Assembly (NCBI GenBank): GCA_937129145.1
Contig: CAKZMU010000023.1
Coordinates: 1-64,000, forward strand
Direction of reading: 5' to 3'
Length of the DNA: 64,000 nt
Origin: an uncultured Lacinutrix sp.
Lineage (GTDB): Bacteria; Bacteroidota; Bacteroidia; Flavobacteriales; Flavobacteriaceae
Part shown: one piece after another, positions 1-8,020 of the stretch
Layout: the number at the start of each line of letters is the position of its first letter
Position numbering within the stretch: position 1 is the stretch's first letter
The notes under the pieces: model-generated
Told to the model about the DNA's origin: nothing
Database searches by the model: none
The model's input: the letters and a program-made list of their open reading frames with translations, nothing else
Program-made: the position numbers and the translations under genes

Positions 1-1
1 T

Positions 2-75
<74 letters not shown>

Positions 76-77
76 CA

Positions 78-116
78 AAAAGCCTTACTTAATTTAAGTA
101 AGGCTTTTTTGTTTTT
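78..116 (+). terminator. Rho-independent terminator of tRNA-Arg
   Basis: A perfect 14-bp stem (78-91 with 95-108) and a 3-base loop end in a run of T with one G. The A-rich 5' flank means the same hairpin can also stop the convergent minus-strand gene that ends at 122. Confidence 0.9.
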
Positions 117-121
117 AATTA

Positions 122-1180
122 TTATCCTCGAAGTTTCTTTATTACTTCCTTATTATATTTTTTGTCGTCTTGTATAATTTCAAAGAAACTTTGAATATAC
201 TTTTTGGCACTTTCAAATTCTTTTATGTTTTCAAATAGAGGCTTTTGCGCTTCAATAAGTTGCATAATCTCATCTTTTTTAGATATATAATCTTGACGAA
301 CTTGCTCTATTAAAATTAAATCCCTCTTAAATCCTCTATAAACTCTTTGAGTAACGCGAGTAATTCTTGATTTTTTAGTTATGGCATCTGAGACCCCAGA
401 GTAACTTGTATTTACCAGACCTGACATATCAAAATCATAAGGAATTGGGTAAATTTCTTTATCTATGAAAATCAATTTTGAATTATGTTGAACAAAATTT
501 GAAAAATCTGTATTTCCAATCATATATTGAAAAAACTCCGTGCGAATTGAATTAAGAGCTTCATGTTCTTGAGGATGAATAGAGCGATCAATAATTTTAC
601 CATTAAATTTTTGAGCAATTTTTTTATCGTCCTCTTGTAAAAACCCTTTTATTTGATGGATTTTTTCCTTTTCACCTCTGGTTTCAGTTAATTCAATCTC
701 AACCAATCGTGTTTTAAAGGAATATGGAGAGATTACTCTATATAGTTTGTAAGCAATATATTCTTTTATGACATTATCATTCATATCTTTTTGTTGCAAA
801 CATGGTACTATAAGTTTTAGTTTTTTATGTCCATTAAACAAGGTGTTTTTGTGATCCTTTTTTTTAATGCTAATTTTGACTGGAATATAATAACATTTTT
901 GTCGTCTAAAGTTACCTCTAGCACGTAACTCTACTTTTAAAGTCTTCCAAATTTTATCACTGTTTTCGTAAGATATGCTAGATTTTATATAGGTACTATC
1001 ATTTGTTTCATTTTTTAAAACTTTATTAGAATATTTTAATTTTATGGGAAGTATATTTTGATTATCAAATAAGCCTAATTGCGCATTAGATTCTTTTTTG
1101 TTTGAAGTATTTTGGGAAAAAACATCTGAATAAACCAAGAAACATATAATCAATAAAATGTACGAATATTGTTTTTTCAT
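122..1180 (-). CDS. Secreted CotH-kinase-like protein
   Basis: 352 aa. I start it at ATG 1180 (MKKQYSY), not at the longer frame, because this gives a clean signal peptide ending VFSQ, and a TATCTTTG -7 box lies at 1207-1200, inside the longer frame. The body has features I associate with CotH-like atypical kinases: an RARGNFRR segment after an early beta-rich part, then FFQYMIGNTDFSNF..HNSKLIF, then YPIPYDFDMSGLVN, which would be the metal-binding or catalytic core. No partner gene is next to it. The family assignment rests on these motifs only; secretion is more certain than catalytic activity. Confidence 0.6.
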   Translation of the reverse strand: MKKQYSYILLIICFLVYSDVFSQNTSNKKESNAQLGLFDNQNILPIKLKYSNKVLKNETNDSTYIKSSISYENSDKIWKTLKVELRARGNFRRQKCYYIPVKISIKKKDHKNTLFNGHKKLKLIVPCLQQKDMNDNVIKEYIAYKLYRVISPYSFKTRLVEIELTETRGEKEKIHQIKGFLQEDDKKIAQKFNGKIIDRSIHPQEHEALNSIRTEFFQYMIGNTDFSNFVQHNSKLIFIDKEIYPIPYDFDMSGLVNTSYSGVSDAITKKSRITRVTQRVYRGFKRDLILIEQVRQDYISKKDEIMQLIEAQKPLFENIKEFESAKKYIQSFFEIIQDDKKYNKEVIKKLRG

Positions 1181-1199
1181 TATATTGTGTGTTGTTAAA

Positions 1200-1207
1200 C
1201 AAAGATA
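1200..1207 (-). promoter_or_regulatory. Flavobacterial -7 box (TATCTTTG) for the CotH-like gene
   Basis: TATCTTTG on the minus strand matches TAnnTTTG exactly and lies 20 bases before ATG 1180. A TTG lies 24 bases further upstream, slightly beyond the usual 17-23 spacing. The intergenic space is shared with the divergent gene at 1226. Confidence 0.5.
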
Positions 1208-1225
1208 ACATTTTAAAAGGCATTT

Positions 1226-1966
1226 ATGAATCAATATACAACTGTCGTTAATAAAAGAACTTTAATTGCCTTAATCATTTCATTTGCAACCTTATATCTC
1301 GCATATCGTTATAATATAAACTATAACATTGATCTTACATTAATAAGTATAGCTATCGTATTTCCTTTAGTGTTTACTATTAGAAGCTCATTTAGAAGAA
1401 GAGAAAAGGCTTTGGAACATTTAAGTCAGTTTAGGGCAGCCATTAAAACGGTTGATTATTTCTTTATGAGTGCACCTACATTAGCTGAAGAAAAAAAGCA
1501 AGAAATTTCAAATATTTTGATAGAAATTAGCGAAAAGACTATTTCTCATTTAAACAAAAAGGATGATTATAGCACTAATGATTTAGATGATGAAGTAAAT
1601 AAGGTTTATCTTTTTATTATTGATAATAGTGAAGTAATTCCAAAGAGTTTAAAGGATAAAGTTATAAGGTTCATGAATGATTTGCACGAAGCAGTAGAAA
1701 ATTTGCATGCTATTCATGCACATCGAACACCAATTAGTTTAAAAGCCTATTGCTTAGTATTTATCTATATTTTTCCATTTATTTACACACCAACAATTAT
1801 AAACAGAATAGGGTTAGATACTACTATTTGGATAACTTATTTTGTAGTTATTTTAAGTGAGTTTATTCTAATTTCACTTTACAATATTCAGGATGATATG
1901 GAATATCCTTTTGATGCTAAAGGCTTAGATGATATTAATTTGAATAACTTTAAAATTGATAGATAA
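1226..1966 (+). CDS. Bestrophin-like membrane protein
   Basis: 246 aa with two transmembrane segments near the N-terminus (about 12-30 and 34-52) and two near the C-terminus (about 172-190 and 195-217). A long helical cytoplasmic stretch separates them. The segment HRTPISLKAY before the third helix and the acidic motif DDMEYPFDAKGLDD after the fourth resemble the RTPxS and DPFGxDxxD motifs of bestrophin/UPF0187 channels. The protein is shorter than typical bacterial bestrophins (about 300 aa). It is divergent from the CotH-like gene and ends 5 bases before the convergent HAD gene. A role in ion transport is inference. Confidence 0.55.
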   Translation: MNQYTTVVNKRTLIALIISFATLYLAYRYNINYNIDLTLISIAIVFPLVFTIRSSFRRREKALEHLSQFRAAIKTVDYFFMSAPTLAEEKKQEISNILIEISEKTISHLNKKDDYSTNDLDDEVNKVYLFIIDNSEVIPKSLKDKVIRFMNDLHEAVENLHAIHAHRTPISLKAYCLVFIYIFPFIYTPTIINRIGLDTTIWITYFVVILSEFILISLYNIQDDMEYPFDAKGLDDINLNNFKIDR

Positions 1967-1971
1967 CCAAG

Positions 1972-2628
1972 CTACAGTAAGTCTTTAATTTTACTAAATG
2001 AAATTTCATTAAAATTTGATATCACTTTATTAGCAGTTGTGTAGTCCTGATTTTTTGAATGCTCACTCTTGTAGCCAATACAATATATTTTTGCTGAATT
2101 TGCTGCCTTAATACCGTTGGTGGAATCTTCTATAACGATGCATTCATTTCTAGTATAGCCTGAAGATTCTGCAGCCTTAATAAAAATTTCAGGATGCGGT
2201 TTTGATGCTTTTAAATCTGCACCACTATGTTTGGCAACAAAGTACTTATCTAAACCAAACCTAGTAAAAACATTGTTAATAGTAATCATTGAGGCTGATG
2301 ATGCCAATACCAAAGTCAATCCGTTTTTGTGATAATCTTTAATAATATCATGAACACCATCGATAAGCGATAAATCATCGTCATTTTCAAATATATACTT
2401 AAAATATTGACGTTTTAGATTAACTAATTCTTGTGGATTATTTTCTAAATTAAAGGTTTTGCATAAAGTTTTACAAATGCTAAGTGTTGATTGTCCAGTA
2501 AAAGATTCGTAAAGCTCGTTAGTTACCTCAATACCTACTCTTTTAAACATTTCACTATAGGCTTTTTTATGTAAAGGCTCGGAGTTTACAATAACGCCAT
2601 CCATATCAAATATTACTGCTTTTAACAC
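1972..2628 (-). CDS. HAD-IA family phosphatase (beta-phosphoglucomutase-like)
   Basis: 218 aa. Motif I is DMDGVIVNSEP (nucleophile D8, acid D10). Motif II serine lies in VLASSAS, the motif III lysine in KASKPHPEIF, and the acidic motif IV in VIEDSTNGIKAA. A helical cap of about 65 residues between motifs I and II places it in subfamily IA, near beta-phosphoglucomutase and small-sugar-phosphate phosphatases. It is cytoplasmic and monocistronic. The substrate cannot be read from the sequence. Confidence 0.85.
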   Translation of the reverse strand: MLKAVIFDMDGVIVNSEPLHKKAYSEMFKRVGIEVTNELYESFTGQSTLSICKTLCKTFNLENNPQELVNLKRQYFKYIFENDDDLSLIDGVHDIIKDYHKNGLTLVLASSASMITINNVFTRFGLDKYFVAKHSGADLKASKPHPEIFIKAAESSGYTRNECIVIEDSTNGIKAANSAKIYCIGYKSEHSKNQDYTTANKVISNFNEISFSKIKDLL

Positions 2629-2842
2629 TACTCTTGTTTTTTTGCGAATATACTTTATTAATGAATAAATACATAGTTCTAATGAAAACTGTTAATTTGA
2701 ACTTAATTGTGAGTTCTAATGCCTAAAAATTTAAAATAATCTATTAATTTAACAGTCTATAAAATTTTTAGTGATAATTATAGAAATAATCCTTTAAAAG
2801 CTATAGTTTAAGGTTAATGTTATTAGCAATAAAAGGATTTTT

Positions 2843-2870
2843 AGGCTGTCTGTTAAGGCAGCCTTTTTTT
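2843..2870 (+). terminator. Orphan intrinsic terminator, possible end of a small RNA
   Basis: AGGCTGTC (2843-2850), loop TGTTAA, GGCAGCCT (2857-2864), then seven T. The T run is on the plus strand only. Both neighbouring genes are on the minus strand, and the last plus gene ended at 1966 with a minus gene in between. A short plus-strand transcript from 2640-2840 would explain it. I see no ORF there. Confidence 0.55.
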
Positions 2871-4050
2871 ATGCTTTTTCGCAAATGAGAACAGTTTTCT
2901 CGCTCTCTAGGTTTGTTGTGAAAAACGCATAGACATGACCTCCATCTTTAATATTGAATTTCTTTCTGAGTGAGCTTACCGATTCTGGGAAGTTTCTTGT
3001 TGAAATATTTGCCTTAGTATTACCTAAAACCCTTTTAATTAATTTCTTGTTATATGGTAATTGTTCAATTATTTTAAAAACCCTTCCTGGAAAGTCTATT
3101 AATGAATTTGAAGTATATAAATGTGAATGAGCATGAAGTTTATCTATCTTGAGATTTTTAGCAATAATCTTAAAAGCACCAGCTTTTAATATCGCAGCAT
3201 TAGGTTCACAAAGATAATTTTGAGGCAAAGAATAACTTGGTTTAGCACTTTTTTCTGATGCATACAGAAAATTAAAAGTTTCAGTTGTTCCACCTTTTAT
3301 GTTTACTGTGTTGATTTTAATATCATCAGCAAACCCTTTATTCAATATAAAAAGGAGCTCCTTTACATCATTATTTACAGCTACAATATGTATTTCCTTA
3401 GTATGCTTCAACTCTGATATGCCAATAGAAATATCTAGCATTGGAGACGCTTTTATCAATACATTATTGGTGTGTTCAAATAACAAGTCTAAGTGCTTGG
3501 GAACATTAGGTAAACAATCATTTAAATAGAATACTTTTCCTTTGCTATCATGTCTTCTTGAAGGGTCTATATATATCCAATCGTAATTTTTTGTGGTGTT
3601 TTTTAGGTACTCAATGCCATCAGTATTTATGGTTTTAATATTGTCTACACCTAATTGCATAAAATTATGTGAAACAATGTCAGATAAGTTTTTATCAATT
3701 TCACAATGCGTAACATCATCAAATAATTTTGAAAAATAATAACAGTCAACTCCAAAGCCTCCAGTTAAGTCAATAATAAAGCTGCCATTTATTAATTTCG
3801 ATTTGTATTCAGCAGTAATTTCAGAGGATGTCTGTTCAATATTGAGTTTATTTGGGTAGTATATATTAGGTGTGTTATACCAAGTAGGTAGCTTTGCTTT
3901 ACAGCGTTTTTTTGCTTCAATTTGCTCTGCAATATCTTTTAAGTCAATTTTTTCAAAATCATTTTTCTTAAGCAGTAATGAAGCAACATTAGAATCAATA
4001 TTTTTATTTATAAACTCTTGAATTTTAGTATTTAATATAGGTCTATTCAA
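2869..4050 (-). CDS. Class I SAM methyltransferase with THUMP-like domain (PG_1098 family)
   Basis: 393 aa. Residues 1-85 form a helical N-terminal part. A Rossmann methyltransferase core follows, with the SAM loop IIDLTGGFGVD (92-102), the acidic residue in HCEID (116-120) and a DPSRR motif (162-166) in place of NPPY. The C-terminal 90 residues (HAHSHLYTSN.. onward, ending SLRKKFNIKDGG) look like the THUMP-like domain of this Bacteroidota family. A nucleic-acid (tRNA or rRNA) substrate is likely by family, but the target is not known. It probably shares a transcript with the AI-2E gene upstream (7-base gap). Confidence 0.8.
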   Translation of the reverse strand: MNRPILNTKIQEFINKNIDSNVASLLLKKNDFEKIDLKDIAEQIEAKKRCKAKLPTWYNTPNIYYPNKLNIEQTSSEITAEYKSKLINGSFIIDLTGGFGVDCYYFSKLFDDVTHCEIDKNLSDIVSHNFMQLGVDNIKTINTDGIEYLKNTTKNYDWIYIDPSRRHDSKGKVFYLNDCLPNVPKHLDLLFEHTNNVLIKASPMLDISIGISELKHTKEIHIVAVNNDVKELLFILNKGFADDIKINTVNIKGGTTETFNFLYASEKSAKPSYSLPQNYLCEPNAAILKAGAFKIIAKNLKIDKLHAHSHLYTSNSLIDFPGRVFKIIEQLPYNKKLIKRVLGNTKANISTRNFPESVSSLRKKFNIKDGGHVYAFFTTNLESEKTVLICEKA

Positions 4051-4057
4051 AAGGGTA

Positions 4058-5146
4058 CTATAGGTCTTTGGTAAGCTGTTTTACAATTTTGTTATCGGCT
4101 AAAAACTCTTTTAAAATAACTTTTAGAGCAGTATAAGTTGGTATAGCTATAATCATTCCTACAACGCCAAATAAAATTCCAGCAATAATAATAACAAGAA
4201 AGATTTCTAAAGGATGTGATTTCACACTTTTAGAGAATATAAACGGTTGGCTAAAAAAGTTATCTACCAATTGCCCTATGATAAAACCAATCATGACATA
4301 AGTGGTTTTTGGTAAAATAACTTCGCTAAAACTTTCCCCAAGAAAACTAGACATGGTTAAGGTTAGCATTAAAACACCACCAACCATTGGTCCTACATAA
4401 GGAATAAGGTTCAATAATGCACATAAAAATGCAATGACTACGGCATTTTTAACTCCAAAAATGAGCAATACAATCGTATAAATCACAAATAGGATGAGTA
4501 TTTGAAATATCAAACCAACAAAATAGCGAGATAGTAATAGCTTAATTTTTTCAAACGATTTTTTTGAGCGTGTTTCTTTATTGTCAGGAACAAAAACAAG
4601 AATACCTTGTTCTAATAACTGACTGTCTTTCAGGAGAAAAAATGCAATAAATATAACTGAAAACAATCCTACGCTAAAACTTCCAAAGCCACTTACTATC
4701 GAGTTTAAAAAGTCTGGAATGATAGAATAATCCAGCTTTGAGAGTAAATTAGATTCTTTTAAAGACTGTTCAACCTCATAGCTATTCACTCCAAAATATT
4801 CGGTTAATTGAAAGTATAAATCTTCAATATTTCCTTGTAACTGATTAATGTCGAGTAATGCCAAATTATGTCCTTGTTCAACAACTAACGGAATAAACAT
4901 ACGCACCAAACCTACCAACAATGCAATTAAAAGCACCATAGTGGTTACGACTGCAAAGGTGTTTTTAAATTTTAATTTCGATTTTAAAAACCTAACAATA
5001 GGTAAACCAATTAAAGATATTACCGAAGCAATAGCTATATAAACTATAACCGATTGTATTTTATATAAGAAATATAGTAGTAAAGCTATACCAAGAACAA
5101 TTGCTAATGCCCTTAAAATACCGTTGGCTATAATTTTAGAATTCAT
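4058..5146 (-). CDS. AI-2E family transporter
   Basis: 362 aa integral membrane protein. Two N-terminal helices come first, then a helical insert (about 85-150), then five to six helices at the C-terminus. The family hallmark GxPTYxxLKVILKEFL is seen as AIPTYTALKVILKEFL near the end, and the loop LLNLIPYVGPMVGG (about 240-255) is also typical. The family includes TqsA-type exporters and Na+/H+ antiporters; the substrate here is unknown. It is co-directional with the methyltransferase. Confidence 0.88.
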   Translation of the reverse strand: MNSKIIANGILRALAIVLGIALLLYFLYKIQSVIVYIAIASVISLIGLPIVRFLKSKLKFKNTFAVVTTMVLLIALLVGLVRMFIPLVVEQGHNLALLDINQLQGNIEDLYFQLTEYFGVNSYEVEQSLKESNLLSKLDYSIIPDFLNSIVSGFGSFSVGLFSVIFIAFFLLKDSQLLEQGILVFVPDNKETRSKKSFEKIKLLLSRYFVGLIFQILILFVIYTIVLLIFGVKNAVVIAFLCALLNLIPYVGPMVGGVLMLTLTMSSFLGESFSEVILPKTTYVMIGFIIGQLVDNFFSQPFIFSKSVKSHPLEIFLVIIIAGILFGVVGMIIAIPTYTALKVILKEFLADNKIVKQLTKDL

Positions 5147-5165
5147 TTAGTAAATATAATAATTT

Positions 5166-5250
5166 GTCATTACGAGAGAAGGATGACCGAAGTAATCTTT
5201 TAAAAAGAAATAAGATGATGAACAGATTGCTTCATTAGATTCGCAATAAC
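5166..5250 (+). repeat. REP-like inverted repeat
   Basis: GTCATTACGAG..AGTAATCT (5166-5198) faces AGATTGC..TCGCAATAAC (5224-5250). It is an imperfect palindrome of the GTCATTGCGAG / CTCGCAATGAC type. A related half sits inside hsdM at 54638-54663. It lies between the starts and ends of two minus genes. Confidence 0.7.
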
Positions 5251-5252
5251 GT

Positions 5253-5753
5253 TTACATTAATTGTTTAGTGATTTCATATAAAGCAATATTTGCAGCTTG
5301 AACCACATTCATACTACTATTTTGACCGAACATATCAATATGAATTGTAGCTTCAGATAGCTTTAATATGTCTTCTGAAACACCAAAATTTTCATCACCA
5401 ATTACTAGAACAATAGGTTGATTTTTAGGAAACTCAACTGTATGAATGGATTTGCTATTGCTAGTAATTTCTAAAGAAATGATGCAATGCTTATTTGCTT
5501 TTAGATTATTAACTACATCTAATGCAGAAGCTTCAACTTTGTAATTCACAACCTTTTCTGTAGCTCTAGAAGTTTTGGTCATTTTTCGACCTAACGGAAT
5601 ATGTTCACCGCAAAAAATGAGCTCACTAACTCCAAAAGCATCAGAAATTCTAAACAAACTGCCAATATTTGGTGCATTGGTAATGTTGTCACAAATTAGC
5701 GTGATTGGGAATTGTTGCTTTGTAAAGTTTGTATTGTAATGATTAAGCTGCAA
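5253..5753 (-). CDS. TrmH/SpoU family RNA 2'-O-methyltransferase
   Basis: 166 aa. All three SPOUT motifs are visible: NAPNIGSLFRISDAFGV (motif 1, catalytic Arg), VLVIGDENFGVSEDIL (motif 2) and SSMNVVQAANIALYEI (motif 3). There is no extra N-terminal substrate-binding domain, so it is a minimal TrmH-type enzyme, acting on tRNA or rRNA ribose. The start is TTG at 5753; I see no in-frame ATG that would keep motif 1. A REP-like repeat separates it from the transporter gene downstream. Confidence 0.88.
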   Translation of the reverse strand: MQLNHYNTNFTKQQFPITLICDNITNAPNIGSLFRISDAFGVSELIFCGEHIPLGRKMTKTSRATEKVVNYKVEASALDVVNNLKANKHCIISLEITSNSKSIHTVEFPKNQPIVLVIGDENFGVSEDILKLSEATIHIDMFGQNSSMNVVQAANIALYEITKQLM

Positions 5754-5767
5754 GTGATTTTGTTTTA

Positions 5768-5944
5768 TTAATCTGAAATAACAATTGTTTCATTATTCTC
5801 TAAGAGAAAATACAATATGGCAAATAATATTAGAAGAAAGACAATAACTTTTAAAATTACCATGAGTATTTCTTTTAAGGTATAATCATTATTAGAATTA
5901 ATTTCAAAAAAGAAATCAACTAACGCTAGCAATAAATCTTTCAT
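5768..5944 (-). CDS. Small single-span membrane protein
   Basis: 58 aa, ATG 5944 to TAA 5768. The N-terminus MKDLLLALVDFFFEIN is amphipathic, followed by a clear transmembrane helix (about 26-48, ILMVILKVIVFLLILFAILYFLL) and a short acidic tail ending VISD. It is directly upstream of trmH in the same direction, with 14 bases between them. I do not recognise a family. Full-length codons, a proper start and the strong helix favour a real gene over chance. Confidence 0.5.
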   Translation of the reverse strand: MKDLLLALVDFFFEINSNNDYTLKEILMVILKVIVFLLILFAILYFLLENNETIVISD

Positions 5945-5962
5945 TTTTCAAGTAATCAATTA

Positions 5963-6169
5963 CTATAAGTGAAAAGTTCTACCACAATTATAGCTTGCAT
6001 GAATTGGTGTGCCGAAACAACAAGTAATACCTATAGGGCATTTATCATAATGAAAGTTCGAGAACCCAGTTGTATAAGAATGTCCATTTATATCATTAAG
6101 TGACAAAAAAGTCATAAATAGTGTAAGTACTACTGCTACAATTTTAAATCTAAGTGGCAACGAATTCAT
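5963..6169 (-). CDS. Small secreted cysteine-containing peptide
   Basis: 68 aa. A hydrophobic N-terminal segment (about 9-27) reads as a signal peptide or anchor, followed by a roughly 40-residue mature part with four cysteines (KCPIG, TCCFG, NCGRTF). Four cysteines could form two disulfides in the periplasm or outside. It is between a small membrane ORF and the DUF4159 gene, all on the minus strand. No known family is recognised. Confidence 0.45.
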   Translation of the reverse strand: MNSLPLRFKIVAVVLTLFMTFLSLNDINGHSYTTGFSNFHYDKCPIGITCCFGTPIHASYNCGRTFHL

Positions 6170-6215
6170 AAGTCTTAAATCTTTATTCTAATCTCTTTCC
6201 TCTTTTCTCTTTTTT

Positions 6216-6857
6216 TCAATTCTCAAAAGCATATTTTACAATATTGGCACCCATTTGTAGTGCTTTTTTACGAACGTCTTCTGGGTCGTTATGAATTTCT
6301 GGGTCTTCCCATCCATCGCCTAAATCACTTTCAAAAGTAAAAAGCAACACTAAGCGCGACTCATGAAACATTCCTAATGCTTGCGGACGCTTGCCATCGT
6401 GCTCATGTATTTTGGGCAATCCTTGAGGGAAGTCGTACGCAATGTTGAATATCTTATGATTTGCTGGAATTTCGACCAACTCATTATTTGGGAATACTTT
6501 TTTAAGTTCTTTTACAATGTATGGTTGCATACCGTAATTATCATCAATATGTAAAAAACCTCCAGAAATTAAGTAATCTCTAAGATTGCGCGCATCATCA
6601 TCATTAAAAAACACATTACCATGACCTGTCATGTGTAAAAACGGAAACTGAAATATATCGACACTATTGGCTTCGACTGTTTGAGGCTTAGTTTTAATTT
6701 TTGTATTGATGTTCTCGTTACAAAATTCAATTAAATTAGGTAATGCTGTTGGATTGCTGTACCAATCACCACCACCTCGATATTTTAATATGGCCACTTC
6801 TTGAGATATAGAGGCAAGTGAAAAAAGGCAAAAGATTAAAGATGTTACTAGCTTCAT
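6216..6857 (-). CDS. DUF4159 domain secreted protein
   Basis: 213 aa. A signal peptide ends near SISQ (19), then the DUF4159 core: YRGGGDWYSNPTALPNL near the N-terminus, LHMTGHGNVFF, LRDYLISGGFLHIDDNYG and a closing GWEDPEIHNDPE stretch. The fold is related to the glutamine-amidotransferase-like / ThuA type by family. The role is unknown; the protein is probably periplasmic. It abuts rsmE (2 bases), so the two are likely co-transcribed. Confidence 0.85.
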   Translation of the reverse strand: MKLVTSLIFCLFSLASISQEVAILKYRGGGDWYSNPTALPNLIEFCNENINTKIKTKPQTVEANSVDIFQFPFLHMTGHGNVFFNDDDARNLRDYLISGGFLHIDDNYGMQPYIVKELKKVFPNNELVEIPANHKIFNIAYDFPQGLPKIHEHDGKRPQALGMFHESRLVLLFTFESDLGDGWEDPEIHNDPEDVRKKALQMGANIVKYAFEN

Positions 6858-6859
6858 AA

Positions 6860-7564
6860 TTATTCGTTAGTATAGGCAACCGAATGACAAGCAACAACTG
6901 CTGCAGTTTCTGTGCGTAATCTAGTTTTTCCCAAAGTTACAGGAATAAATTGATGCTCCAAAGCCATTGCAATTTCTTTAACACTAAAATCGCCTTCTGG
7001 TCCAATTAAAATAGTGACATCTGTATTTGGTTTTAATTGACTTTTTAAAGATTGCTTATTGGTGTCTTCACAATGTGCTATAAATAATTGTCCTTCATGG
7101 TTTTGCTTTATGAAATCTGTAAAAGATATGGCATCATTCAATTTTGGCAAATAATAATGCAACGATTGCTTCATGGCAGATTGCAATATTTTTTCAAAAC
7201 GCTCTGGTTTTATAACTTTCCGTTCACTATGGTCACAGATAATTGGTGTGATGCTATCAATACCAATTTCGGTAGCTTTTTCGAGAAACCATTCGTAGCG
7301 GTCGTTCATTTTTGTTGGTGCCACAACCAAATGTACGTTATATAATTTTGGTTCTTTAAAAGTTTTTGAGACAATAGATATCATGCAGTTTTTTAAATCG
7401 GCTACTTCAATTTCCGCTTCAAATAACCAACCATTTCCATTGGTAATATAGAGAGTGTCTCCAGTTTTTTTACGTAACACTTTAGCAATATGTCTGCTTT
7501 CATCTTTTGGAAAAGTGAATTGTGCGGTGTTTTCGTTAATGTCTGGATTATAGAATAGTTGCAT
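6860..7564 (-). CDS. rsmE: 16S rRNA m3U1498 methyltransferase RsmE
   Basis: 234 aa SPOUT enzyme. The N-terminal PUA-like part holds the family signature around ESRHIAKVLRKKTGD. The knot region has ILIGPEGDFSVKEIAMA and the closing LGKTRLRTETAAVVA. It methylates U1498 of 16S rRNA in the assembled 30S subunit, in the cytoplasm. Length and motifs fit the family fully. It is followed by the DUF4159 gene and preceded by a small membrane-protein gene. Confidence 0.93.
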   Translation of the reverse strand: MQLFYNPDINENTAQFTFPKDESRHIAKVLRKKTGDTLYITNGNGWLFEAEIEVADLKNCMISIVSKTFKEPKLYNVHLVVAPTKMNDRYEWFLEKATEIGIDSITPIICDHSERKVIKPERFEKILQSAMKQSLHYYLPKLNDAISFTDFIKQNHEGQLFIAHCEDTNKQSLKSQLKPNTDVTILIGPEGDFSVKEIAMALEHQFIPVTLGKTRLRTETAAVVACHSVAYTNE

Positions 7565-7584
7565 GAATCAAATATACTTGGAAA

Positions 7585-8016
7585 TTATGATTTTCTATTA
7601 ACGTACTTAAAAGTGCTAATAACTAGATTGATTACAAATAGTAATTGAGAAATAAAAACAAACAGAATAAGTATTACTAAAAACATATTTAATGTAAAAT
7701 TAGTATTTGAAGAGTACAAATCAAATAGCTTTAAACCAATAAAGTATGTTGGAACACTACCAATAGTAATTAGTACATGAAGCTTCGTTAAGATTTTAAC
7801 TAGAGACACTTCGGTTTTATTAAAAGCCCAATAAATAAAACCTGTAAATCCATATAAAACAAATAGCAATTTTGCTATATGCGAATTTGCAATAACAAGA
7901 TAAGTATCATGTATGTTAATGTCAATCGCTGCATCAGAGTTTGACCAATAAAACCAGAGTAGCACAAAGAATAAACAAGTAACCCAAAAGTAATAATGTG
8001 CTTTTAGTTTAAACAT
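7585..8016 (-). CDS. Four-helix membrane protein with a COX1-like HDTYxVxxxH motif
   Basis: 143 aa with four predicted helices (about 8-25, 46-66, 78-98 and 111-133). Residues about 33-47 read INIHDTYLVIANSHI, closely resembling the helix V-VI region of heme-copper oxidase subunit I (HDTYFVVAHFH). The rest of the oxidase is absent. It is either a small relative conserved on its own or a remnant. It is 4 bases from tsaD and in the same direction. I would not assign enzymatic activity. Confidence 0.6.
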   Translation of the reverse strand: MFKLKAHYYFWVTCLFFVLLWFYWSNSDAAIDINIHDTYLVIANSHIAKLLFVLYGFTGFIYWAFNKTEVSLVKILTKLHVLITIGSVPTYFIGLKLFDLYSSNTNFTLNMFLVILILFVFISQLLFVINLVISTFKYVNRKS

Positions 8017-8020
8017 AAAC

